A stretch of 38,122 nucleotides of DNA from Solobacterium sp. (GTDB taxonomy: Bacteria > Bacillota_I > Bacilli_A > Erysipelotrichales > Erysipelotrichaceae). The notes under the pieces are model-generated. The model ran no database searches. It was not told where the DNA came from and saw only the letters and a program-made list of their open reading frames with translations. How positions within the stretch are numbered: the stretch's first letter is position 1; every line of letters starts with the position of its first letter. Shown here in pieces: positions 7,498 through 14,809 of the stretch. Where the stretch lies: NCBI GenBank assembly GCA_017539385.1, contig JAFYHC010000110.1, positions 1 to 38,122 of the forward strand, in the 5' to 3' direction. The position numbers and the translations under genes were made by a program.

Positions 7498-8784
7498 ATG
7501 GAAAATAAAAGAAGAATCTGGAAACTGCTTGCGGCAGGCGGCACGATCGTTGCAGCAACGGCCGTTGCCGGTGGTTTCGCAGGCGGAAAAGATCTGATGT
7601 ATCATCTGAAAAACAGAGGCGCACTTGGTCCTTTGAGCAGAGATGACATCGAATACAAACAGGTGGAAGCTCCCACCCCGACAAGCAAAGACGGTACGAT
7701 CAATGCACAGGACTGGGCAGAGATCTATCCGTATATCACGCTGACCATGGGGGAGAATTCCAAGAATGATTATGTGATCAGCTATCTGGAAGAAGATCCG
7801 TATCTGGTCAATGTATACGAAGGCTATGGCTTTGCGAAGGATTACGGCAGTGCCAGAGGTCATGAGTATACACTGGAAGATGTCGCCAATACGAAGCGTC
7901 CGCATCCGATGGCAAACTGTCTGACATGCAAGACCCCGAACTTTGCCAAGATGGTGCAGGACAAGGGTGTCAGTGTCTACACGATGCCGTTTGATGAAGT
8001 CTATGCCCAGATGGAAGAGAATGTCAGCTGCTATACATGCCATGGCAACGATGCCGGCAATGCCGGTCAGCTGACAGTCACCCACACATATGTCAACAAA
8101 GCTCTTGGTGATACGGTCATGTCGATTGATCCGGCGACGATGTCCTGCGGTCAGTGCCATATCGAATATTACTTCACACCGTCCGACAAGGAAACGATGA
8201 TGCCGTATTCCGATATTGCGACCATGACACCGGAAGCAATCCTGGCATATTATGATGAGATGGGATTCAGCGACTGGACACAGGAAAGCACCGGTGCGCA
8301 TCTGCTGAAGGCACAGCATCCGGAATTTGAAACATTCCTGCAGGGTCCTCACGCAGCACTGCTCAATTGTGCAGACTGCCATATGCCGATGGAACAGGCG
8401 GAAGATGGAACGATCTACCACAGCCATCTGATCGTCAGCCCGCTGGAGAATGAACAGCTGCTGAGCACCTGTGTACAGTGTCATGGTGATACCGATATGG
8501 TCACATTCGTACACCGTCTGCAGGACCGCATTGTCGCAAGAGAAAAAGAAGTCGGACAGAAGCTGTCAGACTTCAATGATGCACTGACCGATGCCGTAAC
8601 GGCAGCGAAGATGTCCGAAGAAGAACTGGATGCAGTACGCAAGCTGTACCGCGAAGCACAGTGGTTCTGGGACTTCTGCTATGTCGAAAATGCGGAAGGT
8701 GCACATAATTCGGAACTTGCAAACCACTGCCTGGATACATCCGAAGCGAAGATCCAGGAAGGCATGGCATTGCTTGGAAAGTAA
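7498..8784 (+). CDS. nrfA: Ammonia-forming cytochrome c nitrite reductase
   Basis: NrfA reduces nitrite to ammonium with six electrons. The 428-residue protein has five heme sites: the catalytic CxxCK at Cys141-Lys145, then CxxCH at 178, 217, 291 and 325. The catalytic residues known from E. coli are visible: Arg120 in RGH before heme 1, Glu223/Tyr224 in HIEYYF after heme 3 (calcium ligand and catalytic Tyr), and His274 in KAQHPE. A hydrophobic segment at about 10-28 follows Arg/Lys residues and could be an export signal or an uncleaved anchor, placing the enzyme outside the membrane. GGAGG sits seven bases before the ATG. It follows rnfB by 13 bases, so it belongs to the rnf transcript. No NrfH or NrfB electron donor gene is near. 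The assignment is very secure. Confidence 0.97.
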   Translation: MENKRRIWKLLAAGGTIVAATAVAGGFAGGKDLMYHLKNRGALGPLSRDDIEYKQVEAPTPTSKDGTINAQDWAEIYPYITLTMGENSKNDYVISYLEEDPYLVNVYEGYGFAKDYGSARGHEYTLEDVANTKRPHPMANCLTCKTPNFAKMVQDKGVSVYTMPFDEVYAQMEENVSCYTCHGNDAGNAGQLTVTHTYVNKALGDTVMSIDPATMSCGQCHIEYYFTPSDKETMMPYSDIATMTPEAILAYYDEMGFSDWTQESTGAHLLKAQHPEFETFLQGPHAALLNCADCHMPMEQAEDGTIYHSHLIVSPLENEQLLSTCVQCHGDTDMVTFVHRLQDRIVAREKEVGQKLSDFNDALTDAVTAAKMSEEELDAVRKLYREAQWFWDFCYVENAEGAHNSELANHCLDTSEAKIQEGMALLGK

Positions 8785-8813
8785 ACATATTTCTACATTT
8801 GAAGATTACAGAA

Positions 8814-8845
8814 CACGGCAGAGGGGACAAAACTCCTCTGCCGTG
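8814..8845 (+). terminator. Hairpin between nrfA and resB
   Basis: CACGGCAGAGG (8814-8824) pairs perfectly with CCTCTGCCGTG (8835-8845). No T-run follows, so it is more likely an attenuating or mRNA-protecting stem than a full terminator. It lies in the only sizeable gap (84 bases) of the locus. Confidence 0.55.
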
Positions 8846-8868
8846 GTATTGTCATAGAAGGTGATTAT

Positions 8869-10158
8869 ATGGCGTCATTCAAGAAAGTAATAAAGTTTCT
8901 ATCGTCCATGCAGTTTGCAGTCTTTCTGCTGGTATTGCTGGCGGCCGCGTGCTGTGCCGGCAGTTTTATTACGCAGGGACAGACATTTGAATGGTATGCA
9001 CAGATGTATTCTGAGCGTACTGCGGGACTGATCCTGGCACTGCAGCTGGATGATGCATTCCACAGCTGGTGGTTCATTCTGATCAGTGCATTTTTGTGCC
9101 TGAATCTGTTCTTCTGCAATGTTGTGCGGCTTCCGTCTCTGATCGAGAGAACGAAGAAAGAATCGGATCCCGAGCAGGTCATAAAAGGTCCGCATACCTG
9201 TGAAGCACGGGTAAAAGATGCGGATGCGGTATTCCGCAGAATGCATATGCCGGAACCCAAAACGGTCACGGCAGATGGAAAGACGGTCCGTGTATCGAAA
9301 AAGAATACCATTGGCATCTGGGGTGCGTGGGTGACGCATGTCGGTGTACTGTTATTGATTGCGGGATTCAGCCTGGGACAGATGCTGAAACAGGAGTATA
9401 CCGTCTATGGTGTGCCGGGACAGATCAAACCGGTCGCCGATACGGGATACTTTGTTGAAATCGATGATTTCCGCACCCTGCGGAATGAGGACGGCTCACT
9501 GAACCAGTATGTAACGGATATCACCGTGCGCAATATGTCCACATCCGCGGACAGCACCGGTGTCAAGGCGTCGGTAACGGTCAACGGACCGGCTTCCGTC
9601 TATGGATGGCGCTATTATCAGAATTCGACCGGCTGGGCAGCAGATATCACGATACAGAAGAACGGGGAGCCGCTGCAGGAAGAAGTCCTCTGTGCGGGGG
9701 AATCGCTGCGTGTAGCGGATCTGCCGGATCTTGTGATTATATTAAATGCTGTCTATCCGGATCTGGTCTATTCGGGACAGGGCATGCCGACAACGGCATC
9801 GGATGAACTGAATCATCCCGGCTATCTCTATTCGGTCTACTACCGCAATGAGATCCTGGGCATGAATGTGCTGGATGGGGAAGAACCATTGACCATTGAT
9901 GACTATACCGTTACCTTCCATGATCCGCAAAGCTATACACTGATCCAGGTGAAGAAGGATTCCTTTGCATGGCTGGCATTTGCCGGTGCAGTGATCACGA
10001 TGCTTGGCCTGCTGCTGTCGTTCTATCTGCAGCCATCTGCCGTATGGGCTGTGGAAGACGGGGAAGAGAGCACTATGTTTGGCTATAGCCGCAAAGGCGG
10101 TATAATATTCCGTGAAGCGTTTGAACAGGCTGCCAAAGCAGCGGAAACAGGGGAATAG
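8869..10158 (+). CDS. resB: System II cytochrome c biogenesis protein ResB
   Basis: ResB (Ccs1) works with ResC/CcsA to carry heme across the membrane and attach it to apocytochromes. The 429-residue protein has membrane helices at about 11-33, 61-84, 152-171 and 364-386. A long extracytoplasmic domain lies between the last two, the standard ResB layout. His157 in VTHVGVLL is the conserved family histidine at the third helix. The N-terminus FLSSMQFAVFLLVLLA is typical. The ATG follows GAAGGTG at a good distance. The gene stands 84 bases after nrfA and is followed by ccsA after two bases. Its presence explains how the five-heme NrfA can be matured here. Confidence 0.93.
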   Translation: MASFKKVIKFLSSMQFAVFLLVLLAAACCAGSFITQGQTFEWYAQMYSERTAGLILALQLDDAFHSWWFILISAFLCLNLFFCNVVRLPSLIERTKKESDPEQVIKGPHTCEARVKDADAVFRRMHMPEPKTVTADGKTVRVSKKNTIGIWGAWVTHVGVLLLIAGFSLGQMLKQEYTVYGVPGQIKPVADTGYFVEIDDFRTLRNEDGSLNQYVTDITVRNMSTSADSTGVKASVTVNGPASVYGWRYYQNSTGWAADITIQKNGEPLQEEVLCAGESLRVADLPDLVIILNAVYPDLVYSGQGMPTTASDELNHPGYLYSVYYRNEILGMNVLDGEEPLTIDDYTVTFHDPQSYTLIQVKKDSFAWLAFAGAVITMLGLLLSFYLQPSAVWAVEDGEESTMFGYSRKGGIIFREAFEQAAKAAETGE

Positions 10159-10160
10159 AT

Positions 10161-10976
10161 ATGTTACAGATGGAAAGAATACTCTTCACGATCGTACTGG
10201 TATCGTACTTTCTGACGATGGTACTATACTTTGCCTTCGTGACCATGAAGAATGACAAGCTGTACAAGGCTGCGGAGATAGTGCAGCTGGCCGGGCTTGT
10301 CCTGCATACATGCACTATCATCGCAAGAGGCATCGGTGCCGGAAGACTGCCGTTAACGAACCAGTATGAGTTTGCGTCCGCATTCTCATGGGGACTGAAT
10401 CTGGTCAGTCTGCTGTTTATTTACCGTTTCAAATTTCCGGTACTCGGTGCGTTTGCATCCCCGGTCACATTCCTGATCATCGGCTATGCGGCAATGCAGT
10501 CCAAAGAAGTCCACGAACTCATGCCGGCGCTGAAAAGCTACTGGCTGGGCTTCCATGTATCGTCTGCGATCATCTCATACGGTGCATTCGGTGTCTCATT
10601 TGTCCTGTCGATCATCTTCCTGATGCGCGATCAGATCAAAAGCAGAGGCTTCCTGGATGAACATATTCCATCCCGGGAAAAACTGGACCTGATCAGTTAC
10701 CGCAGTGTGGCATTGGGATTGCTGTTTCTGACGATCACGATCATCAGCGGTGCGATCTGGGCAGACCGTGCATGGGGAAGCTACTGGTCCTGGGATCCGA
10801 AAGAGACGTGGTCTTTGATCACCTGGATCATCTATGCTGTCTATCTGCATCTGCGCATACGCAAGGGATGGGATGGACGTGCCGCTGCGATCTTTGCGGT
10901 CGTCGGCTTCATCTGCGTGATCTTCACCTATATCGGCGTCAATACATTCCTGCCGGGAATGCACAGCTACGCATAA
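10161..10976 (+). CDS. ccsA: System II heme lyase ResC/CcsA
   Basis: CcsA is the membrane heme-handling subunit of the System II lyase. The 271-residue protein has about eight helices and the diagnostic tryptophan-rich WWD motif WGSYWSWDPKETW at residues 205-217. Conserved His residues lie in LVLHTC, GFHVSSA and VYLHLRI; two flank the WWD loop and bind heme. It is two bases downstream of resB, so the two are surely co-translated. Because nrfA needs heme attachment at an unusual CxxCK site, this lyase may have adapted specificity; the sequence alone does not show it. A bidirectional terminator follows at 10997. The family call is secure. Confidence 0.94.
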   Translation: MLQMERILFTIVLVSYFLTMVLYFAFVTMKNDKLYKAAEIVQLAGLVLHTCTIIARGIGAGRLPLTNQYEFASAFSWGLNLVSLLFIYRFKFPVLGAFASPVTFLIIGYAAMQSKEVHELMPALKSYWLGFHVSSAIISYGAFGVSFVLSIIFLMRDQIKSRGFLDEHIPSREKLDLISYRSVALGLLFLTITIISGAIWADRAWGSYWSWDPKETWSLITWIIYAVYLHLRIRKGWDGRAAAIFAVVGFICVIFTYIGVNTFLPGMHSYA

Positions 10977-10996
10977 AACACCAGTATATGAAAAAG

Positions 10997-11029
10997 ACGG
11001 GCACCGGATTATTTTCCGCTGCCCGTTTT
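10997..11029. terminator. Bidirectional terminator after ccsA
   Basis: ACGGGCA plus CGGA (10997-11008, one C-C mismatch) pairs with TCCG and TGCCCGT (11015-11026). Four Ts follow on the plus strand and five Ts after one C on the minus strand. The stem overlaps the last codons of the convergent TIR gene. Confidence 0.85.
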
Positions 11030-11824
11030 AAATTGCTCGTGTTTGTGAATGCGCTCAAGGATCTGCTGTGCAATTTCCCGCGGCGTAATGGTGCCGGTGC
11101 AGTCGATTGCAAAGCCTTTGCATTGCTTAAAGGAAGGAATCTTCTGCAGTACCGTCTCTGCATCTGTGCGCAGAAGCGGTACGATCCGCAGATTCTTTTC
11201 CTGGATGCGTGCTTCGATAAGGGATGTGAATTTTTCCGGCATCGCTTCGGAGAGGACCGGAATATACCAGCCGCCCGGTTCCCGGGTGATGCGCATGCCG
11301 TTTTCTATGACGGAATGGATGTCGCGGGAATAGCGCACGGTATGGTTGCCCGGTGTAAACAGATACAGATCATCATATGACGCAAATGCCTGTTTCAGGA
11401 TGTCCGCAAATTCTCTGTCGGCTGCACTGTAATGCAGAAACAGTGAATTGCCGTCAAGGAACCGGTGCAGTGTTTTCTGAATGGCATCTTCTTCCTTCTG
11501 CAGATCAATGCGCAGGATCGCTTTTTCTTTCTGCTCTTCCACCAGTTTCCGCTCCAGCAGCACAAAGCGCGACTGCTTGGAGGCAGCGGAATCACAATAC
11601 AGAAACAGATGACGTGCCTGGATCTCTTCTTTGATCAGATGAAACAGAGCTGTATCCAGCAGTTCTTCTTCACTCATATCCCCATAGTCGGGACTGTCCA
11701 TACAGCCCAGATGCAGAAGAATGGGATCATATCCGTGATCTTCCAGATAATTGCGGATCAGACGCACTTTCTGAATATCTTTGGAAGAGTGCGAAATAAA
11801 GATCATGTTATTATTTCCGGTCAT
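11009..11824 (-). CDS. Tandem TIR-like domain protein
   Basis: The 271-residue cytoplasmic protein seems to contain two TIR-like domains. The first (about 7-110) starts MIFISHSSKD, the classical TIR opening, with an acidic helix later and Glu91 in FVLLERKL at the place where TIR NADases carry their catalytic Glu. The second (about 127-245) starts SLFLHYSAADREFAD, followed by WYIPVLSEAM and LIEARIQE (Glu204). TIR domains in bacteria either cleave NAD or signal in anti-phage defence. Here there is no sensor domain and no neighbouring defence gene. GGAGG six bases upstream fixes the start at 11824. The first domain is clear; the second is more divergent and rests on the repeated FxxHSxxD pattern. 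It is convergent with ccsA. Confidence 0.7.
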   Translation of the reverse strand: MTGNNNMIFISHSSKDIQKVRLIRNYLEDHGYDPILLHLGCMDSPDYGDMSEEELLDTALFHLIKEEIQARHLFLYCDSAASKQSRFVLLERKLVEEQKEKAILRIDLQKEEDAIQKTLHRFLDGNSLFLHYSAADREFADILKQAFASYDDLYLFTPGNHTVRYSRDIHSVIENGMRITREPGGWYIPVLSEAMPEKFTSLIEARIQEKNLRIVPLLRTDAETVLQKIPSFKQCKGFAIDCTGTITPREIAQQILERIHKHEQFKTGSGK

Positions 11825-12008
11825 GTTTTCCTCCGGAACTATTGTAGAATGGTTTCTGCGGAATGAACAGATGGGGTGATGCGAATCGTATCATCCCGCA
11901 TAAAGACGATACACGAATGAAAGAATACGTTTCTTTTCATAAAATGTTTCTGAAAGTTTGCGTGAATAGTGTAAACTATGTTACAGTACTACAGACAAGG
12001 AGGCGGAT

Positions 12009-13217
12009 ATGGAAAAGATAACGATGAAAACCCCGCTTGTAGAGATCGATGGGGATGAAATGACCCGGATCTTATGGAAGATGATCAAGGATGAACTTCT
12101 TGAACCATTTGTTGAACTGAATACGGAATACTATGATCTTGGCCTCCTGCACCGCAAAGAGACGGATGATGCAGTCACGGTCGATGCGGCGAATGCAATC
12201 AAAAAATACGGTGTCGGCGTCAAGTGCGCAACGATCACACCGAACGCTGCCCGCAAGAAGGAATATGATCTGGACCGTCTGTTCCCCAGTCCCAATGCAA
12301 CGCTGCGTTCGATGCTGGACGGAACGGTCTTCCGTACGCCGATCCTGGTGAAGGGAATCGATCCGTGTGTGATCAGCTGGAAGAAGCCGATCACGATCGC
12401 GCGTCATGCATATGGTGATATCTATAAGAATACAGAGATGGTCATTCCCGGGAAAGGAACGGTCAAACTGGTGTATGAAGCAGAAGATGGAACCGTTACA
12501 GAACAGATCGTACATACTTTCAAGGAACCTGGCATCGTACAGGGTATTCACAACCTCGACCGCTCGATCGTCAGCTTTGCGCGCAGCTGCTTTACCTATG
12601 CACTGAATGCACATGAAGATCTGTGGTTTGCGGCAAAAGATACGATCTCCAAGACATATGACGGTCATTTCCGTGACATCTTTGAGAAGATCTATGAAGA
12701 AGAGTTCAAGGATGCATTCGAAGAAGCAGGACTGAGTTACTTCTATACACTGACCGATGATGCAGTCGCCCGCATCATGAAATCCGAAGGCGGCATCATC
12801 TGGGCATGCAAGAACTATGAAGGTGATATCTTCTCGGATATGCTGAGTTCTGCGTTTGGCTCTCTTGCCATGATGACATCGGTACTGGTTTCCCCGGACG
12901 GCTACTTTGAATATGAAGCGGCACACGGCACCGTGCAGAGACATTATTACAAGCATCTCAAGGGTGAAGAAACAAGCACAAACTCCGTCGCAACGATCTT
13001 TGCCTGGACTGGTGCACTGCGCAAGCGCGGTGAACTGGACGGAAACGGCGAACTGATGCATTTTGCAGATCTGTTGGAAAAGGCAACGCTTGGTACGATC
13101 GAAAAAGGCATCATGACCGGTGATCTGCTGCGTTTATCCACACTGGAAAATACCCGCAAGGTAAGCAGTGCGGAATTCATTCAGGAAGTACGCAAAGAAC
13201 TGGAATCCTATCTGTAA
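12009..13217 (+). CDS. icd: NADP-dependent isocitrate dehydrogenase, eukaryote-like type
   Basis: The enzyme oxidises isocitrate to 2-oxoglutarate and CO2 with NADP. The 402-residue length and the motifs VEIDGDEMTRILW (residues 11-23), GVKCATITPN, SPNATLRSMLDGTVFR, RHAYGDIYK and EYEAAHGTVQRHY mark the homodimeric type II enzyme, the form shared by eukaryotic cytosol and some bacteria rather than the E. coli type. It probably supplies 2-oxoglutarate for glutamate synthesis and NADPH. No other TCA-cycle gene is near. AAGGAGG at 11997-12003 sets the start. The leader contains a short dyad (TGTAA 11970-11974 and TTACA 11981-11985) that may be an operator. A terminator follows directly, so the gene is monocistronic. 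The assignment is secure. Confidence 0.96.
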   Translation: MEKITMKTPLVEIDGDEMTRILWKMIKDELLEPFVELNTEYYDLGLLHRKETDDAVTVDAANAIKKYGVGVKCATITPNAARKKEYDLDRLFPSPNATLRSMLDGTVFRTPILVKGIDPCVISWKKPITIARHAYGDIYKNTEMVIPGKGTVKLVYEAEDGTVTEQIVHTFKEPGIVQGIHNLDRSIVSFARSCFTYALNAHEDLWFAAKDTISKTYDGHFRDIFEKIYEEEFKDAFEEAGLSYFYTLTDDAVARIMKSEGGIIWACKNYEGDIFSDMLSSAFGSLAMMTSVLVSPDGYFEYEAAHGTVQRHYYKHLKGEETSTNSVATIFAWTGALRKRGELDGNGELMHFADLLEKATLGTIEKGIMTGDLLRLSTLENTRKVSSAEFIQEVRKELESYL

Positions 13218-13222
13218 TACAG

Positions 13223-13245
13223 GCGGTGGAAACACCGCTTTTTCT
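13223..13245 (+). terminator. Rho-independent terminator of icd
   Basis: GCGGTG (13223-13228), a GAAA tetraloop and CACCGC (13233-13238) are followed by TTTTTCTTT. Confidence 0.92.
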
Positions 13246-13267
13246 TTGTGATGAGACGTCTGTCCAC

Positions 13268-13299
13268 TTGACCGTTCCCCAAGGGAACGGACGTAGAAT
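13268..13299 (+). promoter_or_regulatory. MerR-type promoter with spacer palindrome
   Basis: The -35 TTGACC (13268-13273) and -10 TAGAAT (13294-13299) are separated by 20 bases instead of 17. A perfect dyad, CCGTTCCC (13272-13279) and GGGAACGG (13283-13290), fills the spacer. Over-long spacers with a central palindrome are the signature of MerR-family controlled promoters, where the regulator untwists the DNA to activate. No merR gene is in the window. A small hairpin (CCTGTA 13303-13308, TACAGG 13313-13318) follows and touches the ribosome binding site. Confidence 0.6.
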
Positions 13300-13329
13300 G
13301 TCCCTGTAAAGCTACAGGAGACATAAAAT

Positions 13330-14703
13330 ATGACGACAGAAGAGAAAAAGACGCATCTTGTTAAGGCGGTCTGTACACAATGCGGCGGAAAACTGGATGT
13401 CGATCCCAGCCAGGAAGCAGCGGTATGTCCGTATTGCGGCACTCCATTTATCGTGGAAAAAGCCATCACCATGTACAATACGATCAACGTAAATAACACG
13501 GTCAATAATACCGTTCATATCCAGCATGGCAAAAAGGGCATCATCCAGTCGGCAGCGGACCTGCTCGACAGCCAGCTGGAACGGGAACACCGTGCGGCGA
13601 TCCGGGAAAAGGAACTGCAATTGGAACAGCAGCGGATCGATATGGAAAAAGCAGAAAAACGCAAACAGGCTTCGAAGGGATTCTGGACGAAGGTACTGTG
13701 GTTCTTCGGCTGGCTGTTCATTTTCCCGGTTCCGTTAATGATCCTGCTGAACCGGCGTACGGATATGGATCCAAAGAAGAAGAGATATTACATCATCGGT
13801 GCATGGGCAGCCTATGCACTCCTGATGGTGATCGGACGGCTGAATCCGTCTGAATCATCGCCTTCTTCCGTTACACCGACACCAAAGCCGCAGGAAACTG
13901 CCACGGAAAAGACAGCGAGCAGTGCATATGCGGACAGCGCACACAGTACGGTCACAGCAGGTGATTATACGATCGAAGTGCCGGAGGCCTGGCAGCCCTC
14001 AGACGGCAGTGCCATAGCAGAGTATAAAAACAATGCATTTGCATTCCTGAATTATCTGGTATCCGATGTCAATTACGCCTCAGATGAAGAACTGCAGAAT
14101 GGCAGGGAAGAAATCGTGAAGCGGCTGACCGGGTCAAAGAAGACATCTGCTGTCAGTGATGTACAGTCCAAAACCATAGAGATCAATGGCATAACAGTCA
14201 ACCGTGCATCGTATCACAGCACAGAGGAACTGGATGAAGGACTGAACGTTCCCGGCAAGACACTGGTTTACTGGATGCGCAATCCCAGCTCCGGAGGAAT
14301 AACTGTACTGCGTTTCTTTGAGAGTGATACTACGCAGTATGGCTACAACAACGATTACCGGTTAATTGCCGGATCACTGCAGCTGAAGCAGGAAAGTGCA
14401 CAACCGGCACCCGAGCCGACACCGGCACCGGAACAGGACAGCAGCTTTGCGGAATTCAAACAGAAGATGGATGATATCGAAGCATTCTATGATTCCTATA
14501 TCGAATTCCTGAAGACATATGATAAAAACGATGCATCGATGCTGCTGAAATACGCAGACATGCTGGCGAAGTACAATGATGCCGCAAAGGCACTGGATGC
14601 CATTGATGAAAACACGCTGACAGCAGAAGAACATGCTTATTACACCGAGGTCATGTTAAGAATCACACAGAAGAATCTGGAAGTCCTGCAGTACTTGCAG
14701 TGA
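13330..14703 (+). CDS. Zinc-ribbon membrane protein with DUF6591-like tail
   Basis: The 457-residue protein begins with a zinc ribbon: Cys15/Cys18 and Cys33/Cys36 in CTQCGG and CPYCG. A Glu/Arg/Gln-rich coiled coil lies at about 75-115, and two membrane helices at about 118-140 and 152-170. A Pro/Thr/Ser linker leads to an extracellular domain (about 205-350) that resembles a PsbP/lipoprotein-like fold only in general pattern. A second Pro-rich linker (PAPEPTPAPE) leads to a helical C-terminal module of about 80 residues that resembles DUF6591. The ribosome binding site AGGAG is at 13316-13320. Function is unknown; the layout, a cytosolic metal site linked to an outside domain, would suit a sensor or envelope-stress protein. 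It stands alone behind the MerR-like promoter. Confidence 0.8.
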   Translation: MTTEEKKTHLVKAVCTQCGGKLDVDPSQEAAVCPYCGTPFIVEKAITMYNTINVNNTVNNTVHIQHGKKGIIQSAADLLDSQLEREHRAAIREKELQLEQQRIDMEKAEKRKQASKGFWTKVLWFFGWLFIFPVPLMILLNRRTDMDPKKKRYYIIGAWAAYALLMVIGRLNPSESSPSSVTPTPKPQETATEKTASSAYADSAHSTVTAGDYTIEVPEAWQPSDGSAIAEYKNNAFAFLNYLVSDVNYASDEELQNGREEIVKRLTGSKKTSAVSDVQSKTIEINGITVNRASYHSTEELDEGLNVPGKTLVYWMRNPSSGGITVLRFFESDTTQYGYNNDYRLIAGSLQLKQESAQPAPEPTPAPEQDSSFAEFKQKMDDIEAFYDSYIEFLKTYDKNDASMLLKYADMLAKYNDAAKALDAIDENTLTAEEHAYYTEVMLRITQKNLEVLQYLQ

Positions 14704-14751
14704 TGCTATATTCTGATTTTCGTTAATCTACGTAAAAGGGCAGCAAATCGC

Positions 14752-14780
14752 TTGACAAAAAATTAACAAACTTTTATCGT
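14752..14780 (+). promoter_or_regulatory. Promoter of the SDR gene
   Basis: Consensus -35 TTGACA (14752-14757), a 17-base A/T-rich spacer and TATCGT (14775-14780). The predicted transcript starts about 22 bases before the chosen ATG. Confidence 0.65.
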
Positions 14781-14809
14781 TATCCATGGATAAAAGAAAG
14801 GAAACCACT

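Noticed and set aside
7453..8514. Long minus-strand frame of 353 codons opposite nrfA
   Set aside because: It is antisense to five clear heme motifs, lacks a ribosome binding site and shows no recognisable domain; a shadow of codon bias.
12072..13061. Minus-strand frame of 329 codons opposite icd
   Set aside because: Fully inside the well-conserved isocitrate dehydrogenase gene, rich in Cys/Arg/Ile from reversed codons, no family features.
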